Below, piece by piece: positions 19,934 through 33,386 of a DNA stretch of 64,000 bases. The DNA is taken from contig JAPWGK010000002.1 of NCBI GenBank assembly GCA_029641185.1, positions 2,852,001-2,916,000 of the forward strand, given 5' to 3'. Made by a program: the position numbers and the translations under genes. The number at the start of each line of letters is the position of its first letter. Positions within the stretch are counted from its first letter, which is position 1. This stretch comes from Pseudofabraea citricarpa. Its lineage: Eukaryota; Ascomycota; Leotiomycetes; Helotiales; Dermateaceae. Under the pieces are notes generated by a model, which was not told the origin of the DNA, searched no databases, and worked only from the letters and a program-made list of their open reading frames with translations.

Positions 19934-22900
19934 ATGGATGACGAACCATCGAGCAATCGCAGCCATGCGCAATATCTTCAGAGCATGATTGGAAATGGTA
20001 GCTCCAGCGACAACATATCGCGGGCAACCTCTCCGGGGCTGGGTTACAGCACTAATGGAAACAACGTGGATGAACAAAAGCGATACCGACCGCGGACCTT
20101 TCCCTACTTCAAACTATTACCATACAATGTCGAAGAAGATTCCGAACGAGATGTAGCGCTGCAGGAAATTCTGAGGCAGTTGTACATCGCAGTCAAAGCA
20201 GAAGATATCTCGCCTGGGGCGTTACACTGGACAAAAGAGTTAAGAGCATGGATGAATCTCAAGTTTGAGATCACTCGCACGCTGCGTATAAAGCTTGCAA
20301 AGCTCTATTACATGCTAGCATTGGCACCCGGGCTGGAATGGAGTGCTGCGGATAGATTTGAGAGCATGTTCTATGCGTTGACCAAGTAGAGAAGCCACAT
20401 CACTTATGCGTTATCATCGCTAATATCTCATAGGAAAAAGCATTATCTAAAACCTGGAGATGATCTAGTTCTGGACTGGAGGCCATTATGGAAGGAAATG
20501 AAAACTCTCGTCTTTCCGACAGAGATCCCCGCCCATCAAAGTGGGCGCAAGAAGAGTCCTAAGAATATCGCTAAACTCTGTCTATTTGCGCAGGGATATT
20601 TTGATCCCAAGGAAAGAAAAGCTATCTTTGATGAGATATTGCCCTACTTTAGTACATCTGAGGTTTCCAACGCTTTCATCGTGCTCGGGGCCCTGAATAT
20701 GTTGCTTCCAACACACCCAGCCCCAGACGAGCCTGGGCAGCTTCAACCACCTGACTATCTTCCCACCTTCTTCCATCTTTGGTCTCTTGTTAACCGTTCC
20801 AAGAGTGCCGATGTTCTCTTTTTTGATTTGTTCTCTCGTCTTGCTCGGGATTCAGTCACGAGCAAACATATCGAGTTCAGCGAGTATGGCATTTTCACCA
20901 AGGAGCAATCAGATCTGATGTTCACAGCTCTTTTGAGATTGACAGAGATCCCTGTGGGACAAGCGTCATCACCTTACAGTGCTGGAGTTGATCTTTCTGT
21001 TGGCTATGGCACATATCTCGAGAAAGACAAGAAGAAACATCCTGTAGGATATTCCATCGCCAGATGGCTTGTTATGTCCTTGTCTCCGATGTGTATTGAC
21101 AAACCCGGATCAATCCTCTCGAACCTCGAAGGTTTGATGGAGTCCATTGATACCTTCTTCCACCCATCGAACTCAGGTGCCTGGTCGACTCTATTAGCCC
21201 AGATTGTCTATCATCTTATTGATTTCTTCGTAATGCGTTGGAACAGAGAACAGAGTGGAGAGATGGAGACTCCTCAAGAACGAAAGATCAGCGTTGCATT
21301 AAAGAAAAGATTCGTGTTGAGTTTGAGAGATGTCACTTTCATGGGACTTTTCTCGAAAAGCTCAAAGTCTCTTAACTACTATTTTGGTGCATTGCAAGGG
21401 TTGGCCTACCTAGAACCAAGTCTCATCTTGCCAGGTGCTCTTCAGCGATTTTATCCCTCCTTGCAAGGACTTGTTGAGGTACATCGTACGCAGTCATCTC
21501 TCTGTGGTTTGCAAATGATTGCAAATATCATGTCTCAACACAAGGGTTTCCGATGTCATATCACAGCGCTGCTCGCATTGGCACTACCTGGTATCGATGC
21601 AAACGATCTATCCAAGACTCAGAGTACATTGAATTTCTTCCAAGCCGTAGCCTACAGCATTCCATTCGTAAACCTCACGAAGGAACACGGCGAAATTCAT
21701 GATACGTCTCTCGCAGTTCAATGGGTCCAAGGAGAGATGGAACGCATGGAGCGAGAAGGTCCCAACGTCGAGATTGATTATGAGACTGAGCTTAGCGACG
21801 AGGACGAGGCTAACATTGTTCGATCTTCTACCGCCGGCCTGGGGGATTTTGTCTTGACCCTGCTTGGCAAGATTTTTACGCTACTCGAAAATCTCCCTGA
21901 ACTATCCCGCGTACGCACTGGCAGTCCCGAAGAAAATGTTATCAATACTTTACCAGCAGCGCTTGCGCCACTCTTTGCATCGCTATCGCCGGAGCTCTTT
22001 GACTCGGCTCTCGAGAAGATTGCCGCTTTCGTGAGTGGCCATGTGATTCATCAATCTCGAGATGCAATGGCTTTTATCCTCAATGCCTTGTGTAAGGCAG
22101 ATCCAGAGAAGACGTTGAAGAAGTTCGTGCCCATACTGGTTGTTGGCATTCGCAACGAAATCGACTACAACGACGCCGCCTCGGACCGAAGCAGTGGCGT
22201 AGATGTGTTACCTCGTGACCGAGCTTTGGTTTGGCACATTAGCATGTTGAGCATGATTGTTGTTCATGTCGGTAGCGGACTGGTTCCCCACAAGAAAGAA
22301 CTTTTTGATATCGCACTATACATGCAAGAAAAGTGTCGGGGAATACCTACTATTCACATTTCGAATTACATTCACCATCTCCTTCTCAACCTTACCCTCA
22401 TCTACCCCGTCGACGGAGCTTTATACGAGCCGGAAGTCTTCAAGCGCGGACTTGATGTCAGCGATTGGGGTAAAGTCACTAAGTCATCAGATCTTACCAT
22501 TAAGTGGCATACTCCTACAACAGATGAGATCACTTTTGCTGTCGAATTATTTGAATCGCAAGTAGAGACCGCTAAGCAACGGCTAAGCAATTTGATTAGT
22601 GATGAGCCAGCAGTGAGCAGGAAGGGCAAGAATAAAGAGTGGTCCGATGAAGTCTCAAGAAATCTAACACAACTTCGGCTAATGGTCTCGGGCATGGCTC
22701 CATTCTTTGATCCCAAGGAGGCTTCTGGCCAGTATCATGATGGCGAAGATGCTGACGGTGATAGCAAGATGGAGGGTATTGATGAAAGCGGTGACTCCTT
22801 GGCTGAGGCGGCTGAAGATGAGGAAACCAGACCTCAATTCGCCTACCGAGCTGGTTACGTACTTGAGCGAGGAAGCCCCGAGTATAACCGATTACACAAA

Positions 22901-25886
22901 CTACGTGATGATGTTGGGCATCTTCTGAGAAGAATGCACACATTCCTAAACCAATATCAAGAGGACGACGTGGCATGTTTCACTGCTCTTTATTCCGTCT
23001 ACAGAACATGGATTACCGACGTTGGGACTGAGAGATCTGCTCATACCTTGGAGCGAACAAGTCGACTCTACGAAGCTGATGTACGCTCGTTCAAGGTTTC
23101 AGGGTTGAGGAAGGTGTATCCGAGACCTCTCTTGATCAAAAGAGCTTCTATCTACAACTACCAAAGAGCAAAACATAACAACTCCGCCAGACAGAAATCA
23201 GAACTTGACAAGGCCTTGCTGATGGATCTGGCTGCATCCTCGGTCTCCTTGTATACTGAAGTTCGTGCAAATGCACAGTCTGCGCTCGAGTCTGCGCTGA
23301 AATGTCTTATCGGTGGGCGGCCTTTGGTCATTCCTCCTTTGTTAGACACATTTCGATCGGCTCTCGAATCGGATGATTTTGACAGGATTAAGGGATCTAT
23401 GTTCACTCTACTTTACGGAAGCCTTCTCAAGACTATATCCAAAGATTGGAGATTTGCACCTGATCTTCTCAAGCTCTACATCTCTACCTCAAAGGTCGAT
23501 AAAGCATCCATCCAAAAGTTGAGCCAGAGTGCCTTATATGGTCTCCTGGAATTCGGCAAAGCGTTGGATACAGTTATGGTCATAAATCAGGAGCTTCTCG
23601 ATGATATTGAGCCAAAAGAAGATACCTCCGAAAGAATAACTACCAGGCATGATTTCATCTTGGAGCGTAGACAGAAGGTAGAAGCCAAGAAGGCTGCACT
23701 AGCTTTGGAGCTCGTCGAAACGTCCAAAGAGTCACATTGGAAGATTGCAATGAAATGCACCATCTTCATTGTCAACCTTAGTCTCAGGGTGCAGACACTA
23801 GCACCTCTCCCATTTGTTGATCTGGTTACTAAAGGTACCATTGACGACCATCCATCTCTTCGTAGTGCCTATTCAGAAACACTTACCCGGATATTTACAC
23901 ACCTTGATACTCGTGCCGTGTACGGCCATAGCTACGAAAATTACATCCTCGAGAAGGAGAATACTTTGGATAAGATCGAAGTGACCGTCAAAAGCGACGA
24001 ACCAGATTGGACGAAAAACTTTTTGGACGGGTTTTCCAACCTCGACCGGCCAGAATACTTTGTTGATCGAGATTTCCCAGGGTGGCTCGTTTGGGGAAAG
24101 ACTTTCAAGGCGTGGAAGTCTCATCCAAAACTTTTCACGGACTGGGACGAAACAGAAATGGTCATTAGGAAACATGTTGGAAATCTTCTGACTCGAGAAT
24201 GGTATTCGGCATTCTTCAAGTACTTGAAACAGGAACCGCGTGACTCCAGCGCAGATCGCGTCAGGATGCATAGCGTGTTACTCCTGATCCAAACTTTCCA
24301 TCTCATGCAAGAGAATCTGACTTCAGCCACTATGGAAGATATCAAGGAACTTGTCAAGGAGATCTACGAAGATGGCTCGGACAAGCATCAGCACCGTGCC
24401 ACTGCTGAGATATTAACAGCTCTTGTGAAGTCCGGTGCTGATCGGCCAGTCGAAGTCCGAGATGAGATTTGGAGTTACGCTCTTCCAATAATCCTCGGCA
24501 TTTTTGCAGATGGTCTGACACCTGAGAACCTCAAGTATTGGATGACTTCTCTACACCTGATCATCGGGGGTCAAGACCCGAGACAAGGACGAGAAATCTT
24601 CAAAGAGCTTACATCTTTCCGACTGGACATGAATTCGAATGCTGCTTTCAAGGAGAGTTCCAGAGTTCAACTTCTCGAGTTTCTTGTGCAAGACGCCGGA
24701 TGGCATTTCCGTCTAGAGAAACCTATACTTGAAGATTTCCTTCAGCACATTGATCATCCATACAAAGCTGTCAGAGAGTCAATTGGTCGGGTAATTGCAC
24801 ATATCTACCGCACACGTTACTATGAAGCTTTCCCAAATGTCGACACTCTCTTGAAAGAAAACAAGGCAGTCTCGTCAATTGGTATCAAGCCTTATCAACC
24901 TACTGAAGAGTTTGCCACAACGATCAAAGGTGTCTTCGACCAACTTGAGGTTTGGCGCAAGGAGAGAACACCAGGTCAACAAACACCATCTTCGTACACT
25001 TCAGGTAGCAAGACAGTTTTATTGTGGCTTGATACTACATTACAGTCCTACGAGTGTACCCAACTCTTGCAGTTCTTCCCAGATGTTTTCATGGAACAAC
25101 TCTTACACATGATGGATGTCAAAGAAGATCCCGAACTCCAATCTCTCGCGTACATGGTGTACCGTCATCTTCCTAACATTCCTTCCCGATCTGGTGAAGA
25201 TGGAGAGTTCATCTCGGCACTCATCCGCATCGGCAAGGTCTCTACTTCTTGGCATCAACGTCTGCGAACCTTGATCAATATGCAGGTCATCTATTTCCGC
25301 CGCATCTTCCTTATTCAGCCTGAACAACAGCAAGCTCTTTTTGCAGCAGTCTCAGATATGTTGGAAGATCCTCAGTTGGAGGTACGGCTCGGAGCTTCTA
25401 GTACTCTGTCCGGCATGATTCGTTGTTCACCGGTTGCTCTTCGTAACAATATCTTGACTTCTCTCACGGTCAAGTTCACCAACGCCTTGAAGAAGAACCC
25501 AATGCCTAAGAAGAAATCAGGTACAGAGACACCAGTCAGCAATAACCAACAGATCATCCGCCGCCATGCTGCAGTACTTGGTCTTGGTGCTCTGATAAAT
25601 GCATTCCCATATGCCACACCACCGCCTGAGTGGATGCCAGAAATATTGGCGCTTCTCGCTTCCCGGGCAGCTAATGATGCCGGTGCCATTGGCAAGACGG
25701 TCAAGACGGTTCTTGCAGATTTCAAGAAGACGCGACAGGATACTTGGGTCACTGACCAAAAGGTATGTTTATCTGTTTTTTTTTTTCTCTTGATATTTAT
25801 GACTGACTGTGTTTCTTTAATAGTACTTCACATCCGAACAACTTGAAGATCTCGAAGGTGTCTTGTGGAAATCGTATTTTGCGTAA
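19934..25886 (+). CDS. BLM10: Proteasome activator Blm10/PA200
   Basis: Three exons (19934-20385, 20434-25762, 25824-25886) give 1947 residues. The two introns (48 and 61 nt, GTAGAG...TAG and GTATGT...TAG) join in frame to give ALTKKKHYLKPGDDLVLDWR and, at the end, TDQKYFTSEQLEDLEGVLWK. Blm10/PA200 is a HEAT-repeat solenoid that caps the 20S proteasome and helps its assembly and histone or peptide turnover. Recognisable segments are RTFPYFKLLPYNVEEDSERD near the N-terminus, KNIAKLCLFAQGYFDPKERK, and the C-terminal repeats around LGASSTLSGMIRCSPVALRN and RHAAVLGLGALINAFPYATP. The C-terminus is SYFA; yeast Blm10 ends YYA, an HbYX motif that docks between alpha subunits, so the penultimate Tyr appears replaced by Phe here. 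Length is typical. Confidence 0.96.
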
Positions 25887-27340
25887 TCCTTCTTCTCTGC
25901 CTCTTGATTTTCTCCATAGAACGCGTTGATTTTCCCCTTCTTTTCCTTTTTGGTTCTCGTGGCATAGTTTCGTAATGGCATGGAGTGGAGCATGGCATGG
26001 CAATGACAATGGCATACGTAACTCAGGGTGTTTCTGTTTTTTTGTGAAAGCGTATATGTGCCTGTGTGTGTGTAAGAGAGAGCGAGGGTGAATCAGAGAG
26101 CGAGCGAGAGAATGTTGTTAATCCCGTATGGAAGTAGAAAGGAGGAAAGAAGGAAAGAAGGAAAGAAGGAAAGTCAGAGGGCAAGTTTGGAAAGCGGAAT
26201 TAGAATTGCGCGGGATGTGTATGGAACAGGCAGGATACCGATGGGAATATAGTTAGCTAGCTTGCACAGTGTATGATTGATCCTTGTTGTATCTGTATAT
26301 ATTTCGTGTGTTTGTGCGTGTGCGTGTGCATGTGTTTCTCTTCTTTTTTTGCTCGTGCTTGTGCTTATACTTGCCGTTACGTGTACCCAGATTTTCTTTT
26401 GTCTGTTGGTTTTGAGGGTTTCTAGCTTGTGCTTCATATCGATAGGAGAATTCTACTTGTGTCATCTAAGCAGTTGGTTGGGTCTTGGGTCTTGGGTCTT
26501 GACTATGGTTGTGGTTATGGTTGTGCTCGTGGTGGTTTATAGGTTGCTCGCTTGAATTTTTTTTTTTTCAAAGAGAAAAATATCTGGCGGCTTCTTTCTT
26601 CTTCCTCTCTTCCTCTTCCTCTTTTCTTTTCTTCCCCCTTGAGTAAGATAAATAAACATCGATCAGTAGGGAGGTACAGGAGATAAGAGCTGGATGTTAA
26701 AGATATGGTGTGAATTCTTTTTTTTCTTTCTTTCTTATTTTCTCTTTTGGATGATGTTCTTTCCGGAAGCGAAGAGTAATCTCTGACTAGAAAAATAAAT
26801 CGCTTTCTGTTCTATACAAGCTGGGGATTTTTATCTGTGCTTGCTTTCTTCTTCTTCTTCTTTTCGCTAAGGTGTAATTAGCAGCAGAGAGAAGTATATC
26901 CTTTATTCCTTTCTCTCTTTCTATATTACTTCCTCCCTCTCCTTCTATAACTTCTCTCCTCTCCTACTCCTATCTATTCGATTCTTACCTGTTGATATAA
27001 CTCATCTCAGTTCAGTTAAGCTTAAAAGATAAACCAAAGACAGGATATCAGACATGCGAGTTAAGGAAAACAGATTATTCTTACTTCTATTCTCACCTGG
27101 CGTGGTTTTATTTATGCGAGGGAAGAGAGAGAAGGAAAGAGAGAAGGTGCTTCGGAATGTGAATGCTAGGATACCTTTGTGTATCTCTTCTCTCTGTATC
27201 TCCCTGCTCGTTCTTTTTATAAACGGTCTTGGTTATACACGATAGAGATACTAGAGCTTCTCCTTACTATCTCTTCATCATGTTCTGCATCTCTTGCCTT
27301 GCGTGACTTCCGCTCTCTTTTTCAGACACGGCTCTTGTCG
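25887..27340. other. Start of an 11.7-kb gene-free stretch: BLM10 3' flank
   Basis: It is T- and CT-rich, with GAAAGAAG repeats near 26141-26174 and TG-rich runs near 26050-26070 and 26308-26340. No coding exon can be supported on either strand. Confidence 0.6.
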
Positions 27341-28096
27341 CATATCGCTGCTTGACACGCACATGTTCTGCAGGTGTGTATCCTGTTGCACGTCGCATTT
27401 CCTGCAGAAGCATCTAGACGTGTATCCTGTTGCACGTCGTATTCCCTGCAACTCTCTACCCATCTCATATATCTTCTGCAGAATATCTAAACTAGGACTC
27501 TGTTGTATATCGTATTCTCTGCAACTCTCTATCTATCTCCTATATCTTCTGCATAATATCTAAACTGGGACTCTGTTATATATCGTATTCTCTGTACTTA
27601 CTCTCACGTATCTTCTACAGAATATCTAAACTAGGACTTTGTTGCACGTCGTATTTCCTACAGAGGCATCTACCTACCTCCTATATCTCCTACAGAATAT
27701 CTAAACTAGGACTCTGTTGTATATCGCATTCTCTGCAACTCTCTACCTATCTTATATATCTTCTACAGAATATCTAAACTAGGACTCTGTTATATATCGC
27801 ATTCTCTGCAACTCTCTATCTATCTCCTATATCTTCTATATAATATCTAAACTGGGACTCTGTTATATATCGTATTCTCTGTACTTACTCTTACGTATCT
27901 TCTGCAGAATATCTAAACCAGGACTCTGTTGCACATCGCATTCCCTGCAACTCTCCACCTATCTCCTACATCTTCTGCATATATCTAAACCAGGACTCTG
28001 TTGCACATCGCATCCTCTGCAACTCTCCACCTATCTCCTACATCTCCTGCAGAACATCTAGACTGGGACTTTGTTGCACATCGCATTTCCTGCGGC
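27341..28096. repeat. Minisatellite, about 70-bp unit, roughly 10 degenerate copies
   Basis: A unit reading roughly CTGCAGAATATCTAAACTAGG, then CTCTGTTGCACATCGCATTC, then CTGCAACTCTCTACCTATC and CCTATATCTT, repeats about every 65-77 bp. The AATATCTAAAC words start near 27481, 27555, 27621, 27694, 27767, 27841, 27906 and 27978, with more diverged copies before 27480 and at 28054. Copies differ by substitutions and small indels, so the array is old or fast-evolving. Confidence 0.88.
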
Positions 28097-28238
28097 CGCA
28101 TGCACAGCTAGCAGGAATTGGTGGTACCCAAACCTCACATATCCCATCCTTTTCTCTTCTCTTCTCTTCTGTTCTGTTCTGTCTTTCGTCATCCTCAACT
28201 CTTGTATCTGCTTGATGAGCTGAGCTAGGCACTTAACA

Positions 28239-28327
28239 GTACATACATACATACATACATACATACATACATACATACATACATACATACATACATACAT
28301 ACATACATACATACATACATACATACA

Positions 28328-28361
<34 letters not shown>

Positions 28362-28366
28362 CATAC
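28239..28366. repeat. (ACAT)n tetranucleotide microsatellite
   Basis: About 30 nearly uninterrupted ACAT units, with one ATAT change near the right end. Read on the minus strand it gives a meaningless repetitive Met-Tyr-Val-Cys frame. Confidence 0.97.
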
Positions 28367-31300
28367 AGAGACACGTAGGCAGGAATCAAATCAAAGAGAG
28401 GGAAGTTCCTTCAAGCATTTACCTTTCTCATCTTTGTCCCTCGCTCTCACTCTCGAATCAAGAATCAAAAGTCCGAAAAGTCTATCCGTCACGGCTCTTC
28501 TTGTACTCTAGCTACTTAGGCATTGTATAGTAAGAGGGACCTTATACCTTGGCTGCTATTTTCCAAACTCCTTTTTCTCCTCTCTTCTCTTCTCTTCTCT
28601 TCCCCCCTTGATCTTATCCTATCCAGCTTACACACTCACTCACCTGCTCACCGCCTGATCACCTAGTCGTTGAGCTATTCAAGTATTCTTCCAACCTACT
28701 CTAGTTTCCATCCATCTATAGGATAATTTAAACCAGCTACTCAAGTAAGCCAATCCCATTTTCTGCTTTAGTCATGTCAAGTCATATCAAGTCACGCACA
28801 AACATGCCTACCTGACCCCCTTAACCATTCTCACTTCTCCTTTTCCTCCCTCCCTCCCTTCCTCCCTCCCAACCACTCTCGCACTCACCCCCAACAAAGG
28901 AGGCAGAAGCAGAAAAAAATAAGAAGAAAACCAAGGAAGCGATTCAAGAAAATATGCATCAACTCCACTCCGCTACACAGCACTCCACCAGCCACGACAG
29001 AAACCCTCCCCCCTTAAAAAAAACAAGGCCAGAGTCAAATGCAAAAAAAAAGCCAATTTAACCAACCAACAAAGAGCCCACCCCACCAAGGAGAAACTCA
29101 ATTCGATACAGCAGAAATAAAAAATAACCAGTTTTGAATTCATGCCGTCAAAGGGCGGAGAGCCTCAATCCGCTCTCCCCCTGGCCCCCGTCTTCCGTCG
29201 TCCCTTGTCAGTCGTCACTCGTCCGTCGTCCATTGTCCGTTGTCCGTTGTCTACTACCGTCCGTTGTTTCGCTAGCTCCATGCCCATAACGAGTAATAGC
29301 ATAAGGGGATATATTGAGCGACCTATTTGAAGCGAGGGGACAACGATCCATCAAAATCGATCGATCGATCAAAGACAACAACTACAAAAAACAGGTAAAG
29401 AGATGGAACAGAGCTCACAGAGTAGGATGCAGGATGGAGGATGGGGCAGCAGGAGAGAGAGACAATGTAACGCAGAAACCGCATAATTGCATCGCATCGT
29501 ATCGTATCGCGAAGGGCACGCAGAGAAAAGTTGGCTTTCCCGGTTCTTTGAACACCGACCCTGAATTTGTCCCCGAACCTGAACCTACCTAACATGCCAT
29601 CGCTACTTGGGAGGTAGGGTTACGGAGTATGCTACTGCTATTATTGCAGCTGGTATGTGCTTCCTTTTTTTCTGGTGCTGTGCCGGGCTGGCGCTGTTGC
29701 GCTGCTGCGCTGCTGCGCTGTGCTTTGGCTGCAGTATCATATGATATGATATGCGATGGGGTAGGGTTGCAGTGAGGAAACCCCGTACCGTGAAGGCTAC
29801 CGCCCAAAAAAACAGCCCGAACCCAGAAACAGACACCGAGTAATAGAAGGTGACCGAGACGAGACCAAGTCGAAATTCCTCGGTTAGAGACTACCGATAC
29901 AACCAAGTTGCAAACATGACCAGGGAAGGGTGGGATGCTAGGAGGGGTGGCCTATAAGATCGACCAGATATAACCTTAACATTTATCGAAACAGAATGAG
30001 CCCGCGAGACAACGAACCAGGACCCCCCGCTGTTTTGCCTTTTGCCCGACTGGATGAATTCATCAACTCCGCCAGACCAAGAAAAAAGAAGGGGTCCTTT
30101 CTAGCGTTGGAGAAGTTGCGCCAAAAGACGTTGAGACATGGAGACAGAGATGTGTTACGAGCTCACGCGCCAGCCTTGGAAACGTGTGAAACTAAAATCG
30201 CTTAAGGTAGGGCGAGGGCGAGAATCAAGGATTGTACGGTAGTAGATTTCGGTACTACTTGCCTGTACCTAGTGGTGAGCATCGGAGATTAAAGCAAAGC
30301 GATCTTGAAGCAGAACCTGCTAATCGATTATTGTGGGTAAGGAAACGGTGCATCCTGGGGGGATTAGGGCAAACATGTGCATGGGTCGTGGGGTTGTCTT
30401 CCGTGAAGAGATACCTTGAATTCTCGAACAGGAAACTTGGCCAAGGGTGATATGCTGGATTGAGCAGCCCGGTTGAAGATTGGTAAAGGATTGCAAATCT
30501 CGCAGCTATGACCCGTGACTTGTTTGATATAGCCTTGATTTGTGTTTCTTATTCTCTACGCGAGCTTGAATCGCTCGTCTCATTCGTCTTCCAAGTACGG
30601 CCGAGAAGTTGTCGGGCAGCAATAATTATACACGCTTCCGGATCGGCTTTTTGCTTTCGTTTCTACCGTACCTTTAGACTTCGATAGAACACTATTGTTT
30701 GATCTCCGGAGATCTCTCATCGGGGTTGTCTTTTCTTGTCTCCCAGCCCCCCGTCCCAATTCCCCTGCTGCGGTGGCGAGTTTAAGGTTACGGTCAGCTC
30801 GCTTCGCCGGGCGGTCGGCTGGCCGGGGAGCTTTTGATCATGGGTAAACGGGATATTTCACCTGTATGCGTGCTCGTCATATAGGCCAGGGTGCTTCTGA
30901 TATATGGGTATTTTGCGTTCTAACTTCACCAGCGGGTGAATTTTCGACCGCCTGCTATGATAAGTCGTGTGGGTTATGGGTTTTCAATAGTTTTGTCAAT
31001 GTTTTGATTTCCTTCTGAGACTCTTTTCTGAAGGTTTTACGATCGAAGCACACGAGCGAATACGACTGCGGCTTCTTCCTTTCCAGGGCTTGTTGTGCAG
31101 ATGGTAGTTGAGACATTTTTGTGCTTCTGTGGAGAGCAGGAAAAGTACTTCTTGCTGTCGGCGTTTGACGCGGTGCATAGCGGTCACGAATCAAATAGAA
31201 AACACCTCACGTCGGTTGTAGCGACCAGTAGAAGATAAAAAGCGGGTGGAGATGTGACCTTGTTTTCCACATCATTGAAAAGCCTTCCAAAAGAAGACTC

Positions 31301-33361
31301 GCGTGATACCCATACATGTCTTGGATTAAGAGAAGGAATTAAGAATGTCGGTGTACCCGTCGAATAATACATGCCGTGTGCAGGTTGAGTTATTAACGGG
31401 CTGTGGCATTGGGGTGCCTGTTGTGACCGCTGCGTGATTTATTCAAGTTGTTTCGTGGGAGCTGAGAGATGAACACCGGTGGCGTCGATTTAGGCTCATT
31501 GCTTTGCTTGGAGCTGGTCGAGATCCAGGCACAATATGCACAATCTAAGTTGTTGCATATGGTTTCATGAGCGACGACTGGTTGCCAACGACTGTTAAAA
31601 GCTGAGGCCGCTCTGCAAATATCTGCAAATATCCTCTCCCCACGCCATCAGCCTGACCATATTGCTTTTTCGCCCGTAGCATCGAAATTGAACGTTTGCA
31701 TGGTTGCCACGCGGCGGCACCTGATGAGAGATCTCTCTGTCTCACCACCCGAGACGCGACCTCGACGCCACGATGTGATCACCTCGTGGTTTGCGGTAGA
31801 GTCTGAGTTTGACAACGGCGCCTCTCTACAACTTGCAAGATGCAGCCATCGAATGTTATTGTCAGCCTCTGCCAGTAAGTGGTATTAAGATTCACGATAT
31901 CGAAAGGCTAGAGGCTTTGTGAAGCGAGCAAAGCGTACCTTGGGCAGATGACCAGCAGCCACGATCAAGACGAGTTTCGTGTTAAAGACGGACGCAACTG
32001 TTCGGCTTTCAACGTGGCTCAAGATTCGCAGGGGGCGTGCAGGATGGTATGAACCCTTTCTCTGAACGACGACCGTTCTTTCGGAGCTGTGTCGAGGATA
32101 CGGTTGGGCCAGAGGGAGTAAGATCCTGACCAGACAGATGCTGCACCGTAGGCCCACCGTCGCCACCTCTTTTTTCCCCATTCCATCCTCTTGATTATAG
32201 CAGAGGAGATATTGGACGTGCGCATATCTGCTGGAGGTTTGTATCCCCATCGGAATTATCCTTTCCTTGCATCGACAGATACAAGCCATGGTTCGATGGT
32301 AAAGGAAGACAATGCAAGTATGATACGATTTTGATTTAGAAAACGCCCCCTCAGACGAGAGAGATGGAGAGATCTGGTCTTTGAAGGCATATCTGTGTTC
32401 CAGAATCCCGTGTCACTCGAATGGTGATTCCGTGGTACCTGATGATGGTCCGAGGAAGGAAAAAAGTAAATCTTTGGGGCTGATGGACTGCATCTGACCA
32501 TGTGGTTGCCATGCATTATCCCGTCCCCTCGAGGTCGACTGCGGTACTATCTCAGTGGCAGCTGCAAGATGCGTCCCGGTGACAGAAGGCTGGAATTCTG
32601 GGAGGGGGCTCAGCAGCAACGCAATCTTGACAATGGGATTGTTCGCAATGCCATCTCGAGGCTGTGACGTGATGATTCGACGGAGAGGGGCGGATGCTTG
32701 CCCCATCAATGGCTGGCTGGCTGGCTGGCTGGCTCCATCCGTGCTGGCATGCTGGCATGTTGTCCCTGGGTCGGGGAACAACGAGCCGTGTGTGCAAAAG
32801 GGAGCCTCCGACGACAATGAGGATGCAGTGCAGTAAGGGCGATCTTGGAAGATTATATCTCGATGATCAATTATCATAGCATTATAGTTAATGGTCGCAT
32901 CGGTATTGACTGGGGTGGGTTGGAGTGTCCGTCCTGTCCTGTGCTGTCTTCCGTACATGGTGTGCACGAGCAGTGGAAGCAGCTCGCCGCCCACGTCAAT
33001 CATCTGCGGGTGTGTCGGGGGGATTCGGCGCCTCATCTGCCTTGATGCTGTGCTCCGTCCTGTGGAAGGGGAAGGTGGTGGGTGGTGGGTGGTGAGTGGA
33101 AACTTCAGATTTGAGATTTCAGATTTCAGATTCAGATTCGTCGGCAGCTGTGCGGGCCGCATAACGACGAGTTGACGCTGCTGCAGACAAGCTGACATAT
33201 CTGGCGTGATGCATGAAGAGGCCAGAAGGGCGGCTGCCGATTGATGAACTCTGAGTCGAATGACGAGTCTGATCACCGTGATGCTCGCTCGGACTGGAAA
33301 CTGGAGTACCGTCGTATTGCGATGGGGGGGCGGTGATATAGGACGGAGGATGGATGGATGA
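28367..33361. other. Gene-free stretch, no supported gene
   Basis: Several frames exist but none shows a domain, a proper exon structure or non-repetitive protein-like composition. The longest (33396-32413 on the minus strand, 327 codons) runs through GGCT, TTTCAGAT and G-rich repeats and is judged spurious. A (GGCT)6 repeat lies at 32711-32734. Undetected small multi-exon genes or noncoding RNAs are possible. Confidence 0.5.
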
Positions 33362-33386
33362 GGGAGAAGGGGGAGGGGGAGGGGGG
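33362..33386 (+). repeat. G-quadruplex-type G-tracts with 1-nt loops
   Basis: Runs of 3, 5, 5 and 6 G (33362-33364, 33369-33373, 33375-33379, 33381-33386) lie close together, the last three separated by single A. A further run of 7 G is at 33324-33330. Confidence 0.7.

Noticed and set aside
28058..28348. Met-Tyr-Val-Cys repeat frame on the minus strand
   Set aside because: It is only the translation of the (ACAT)n microsatellite.
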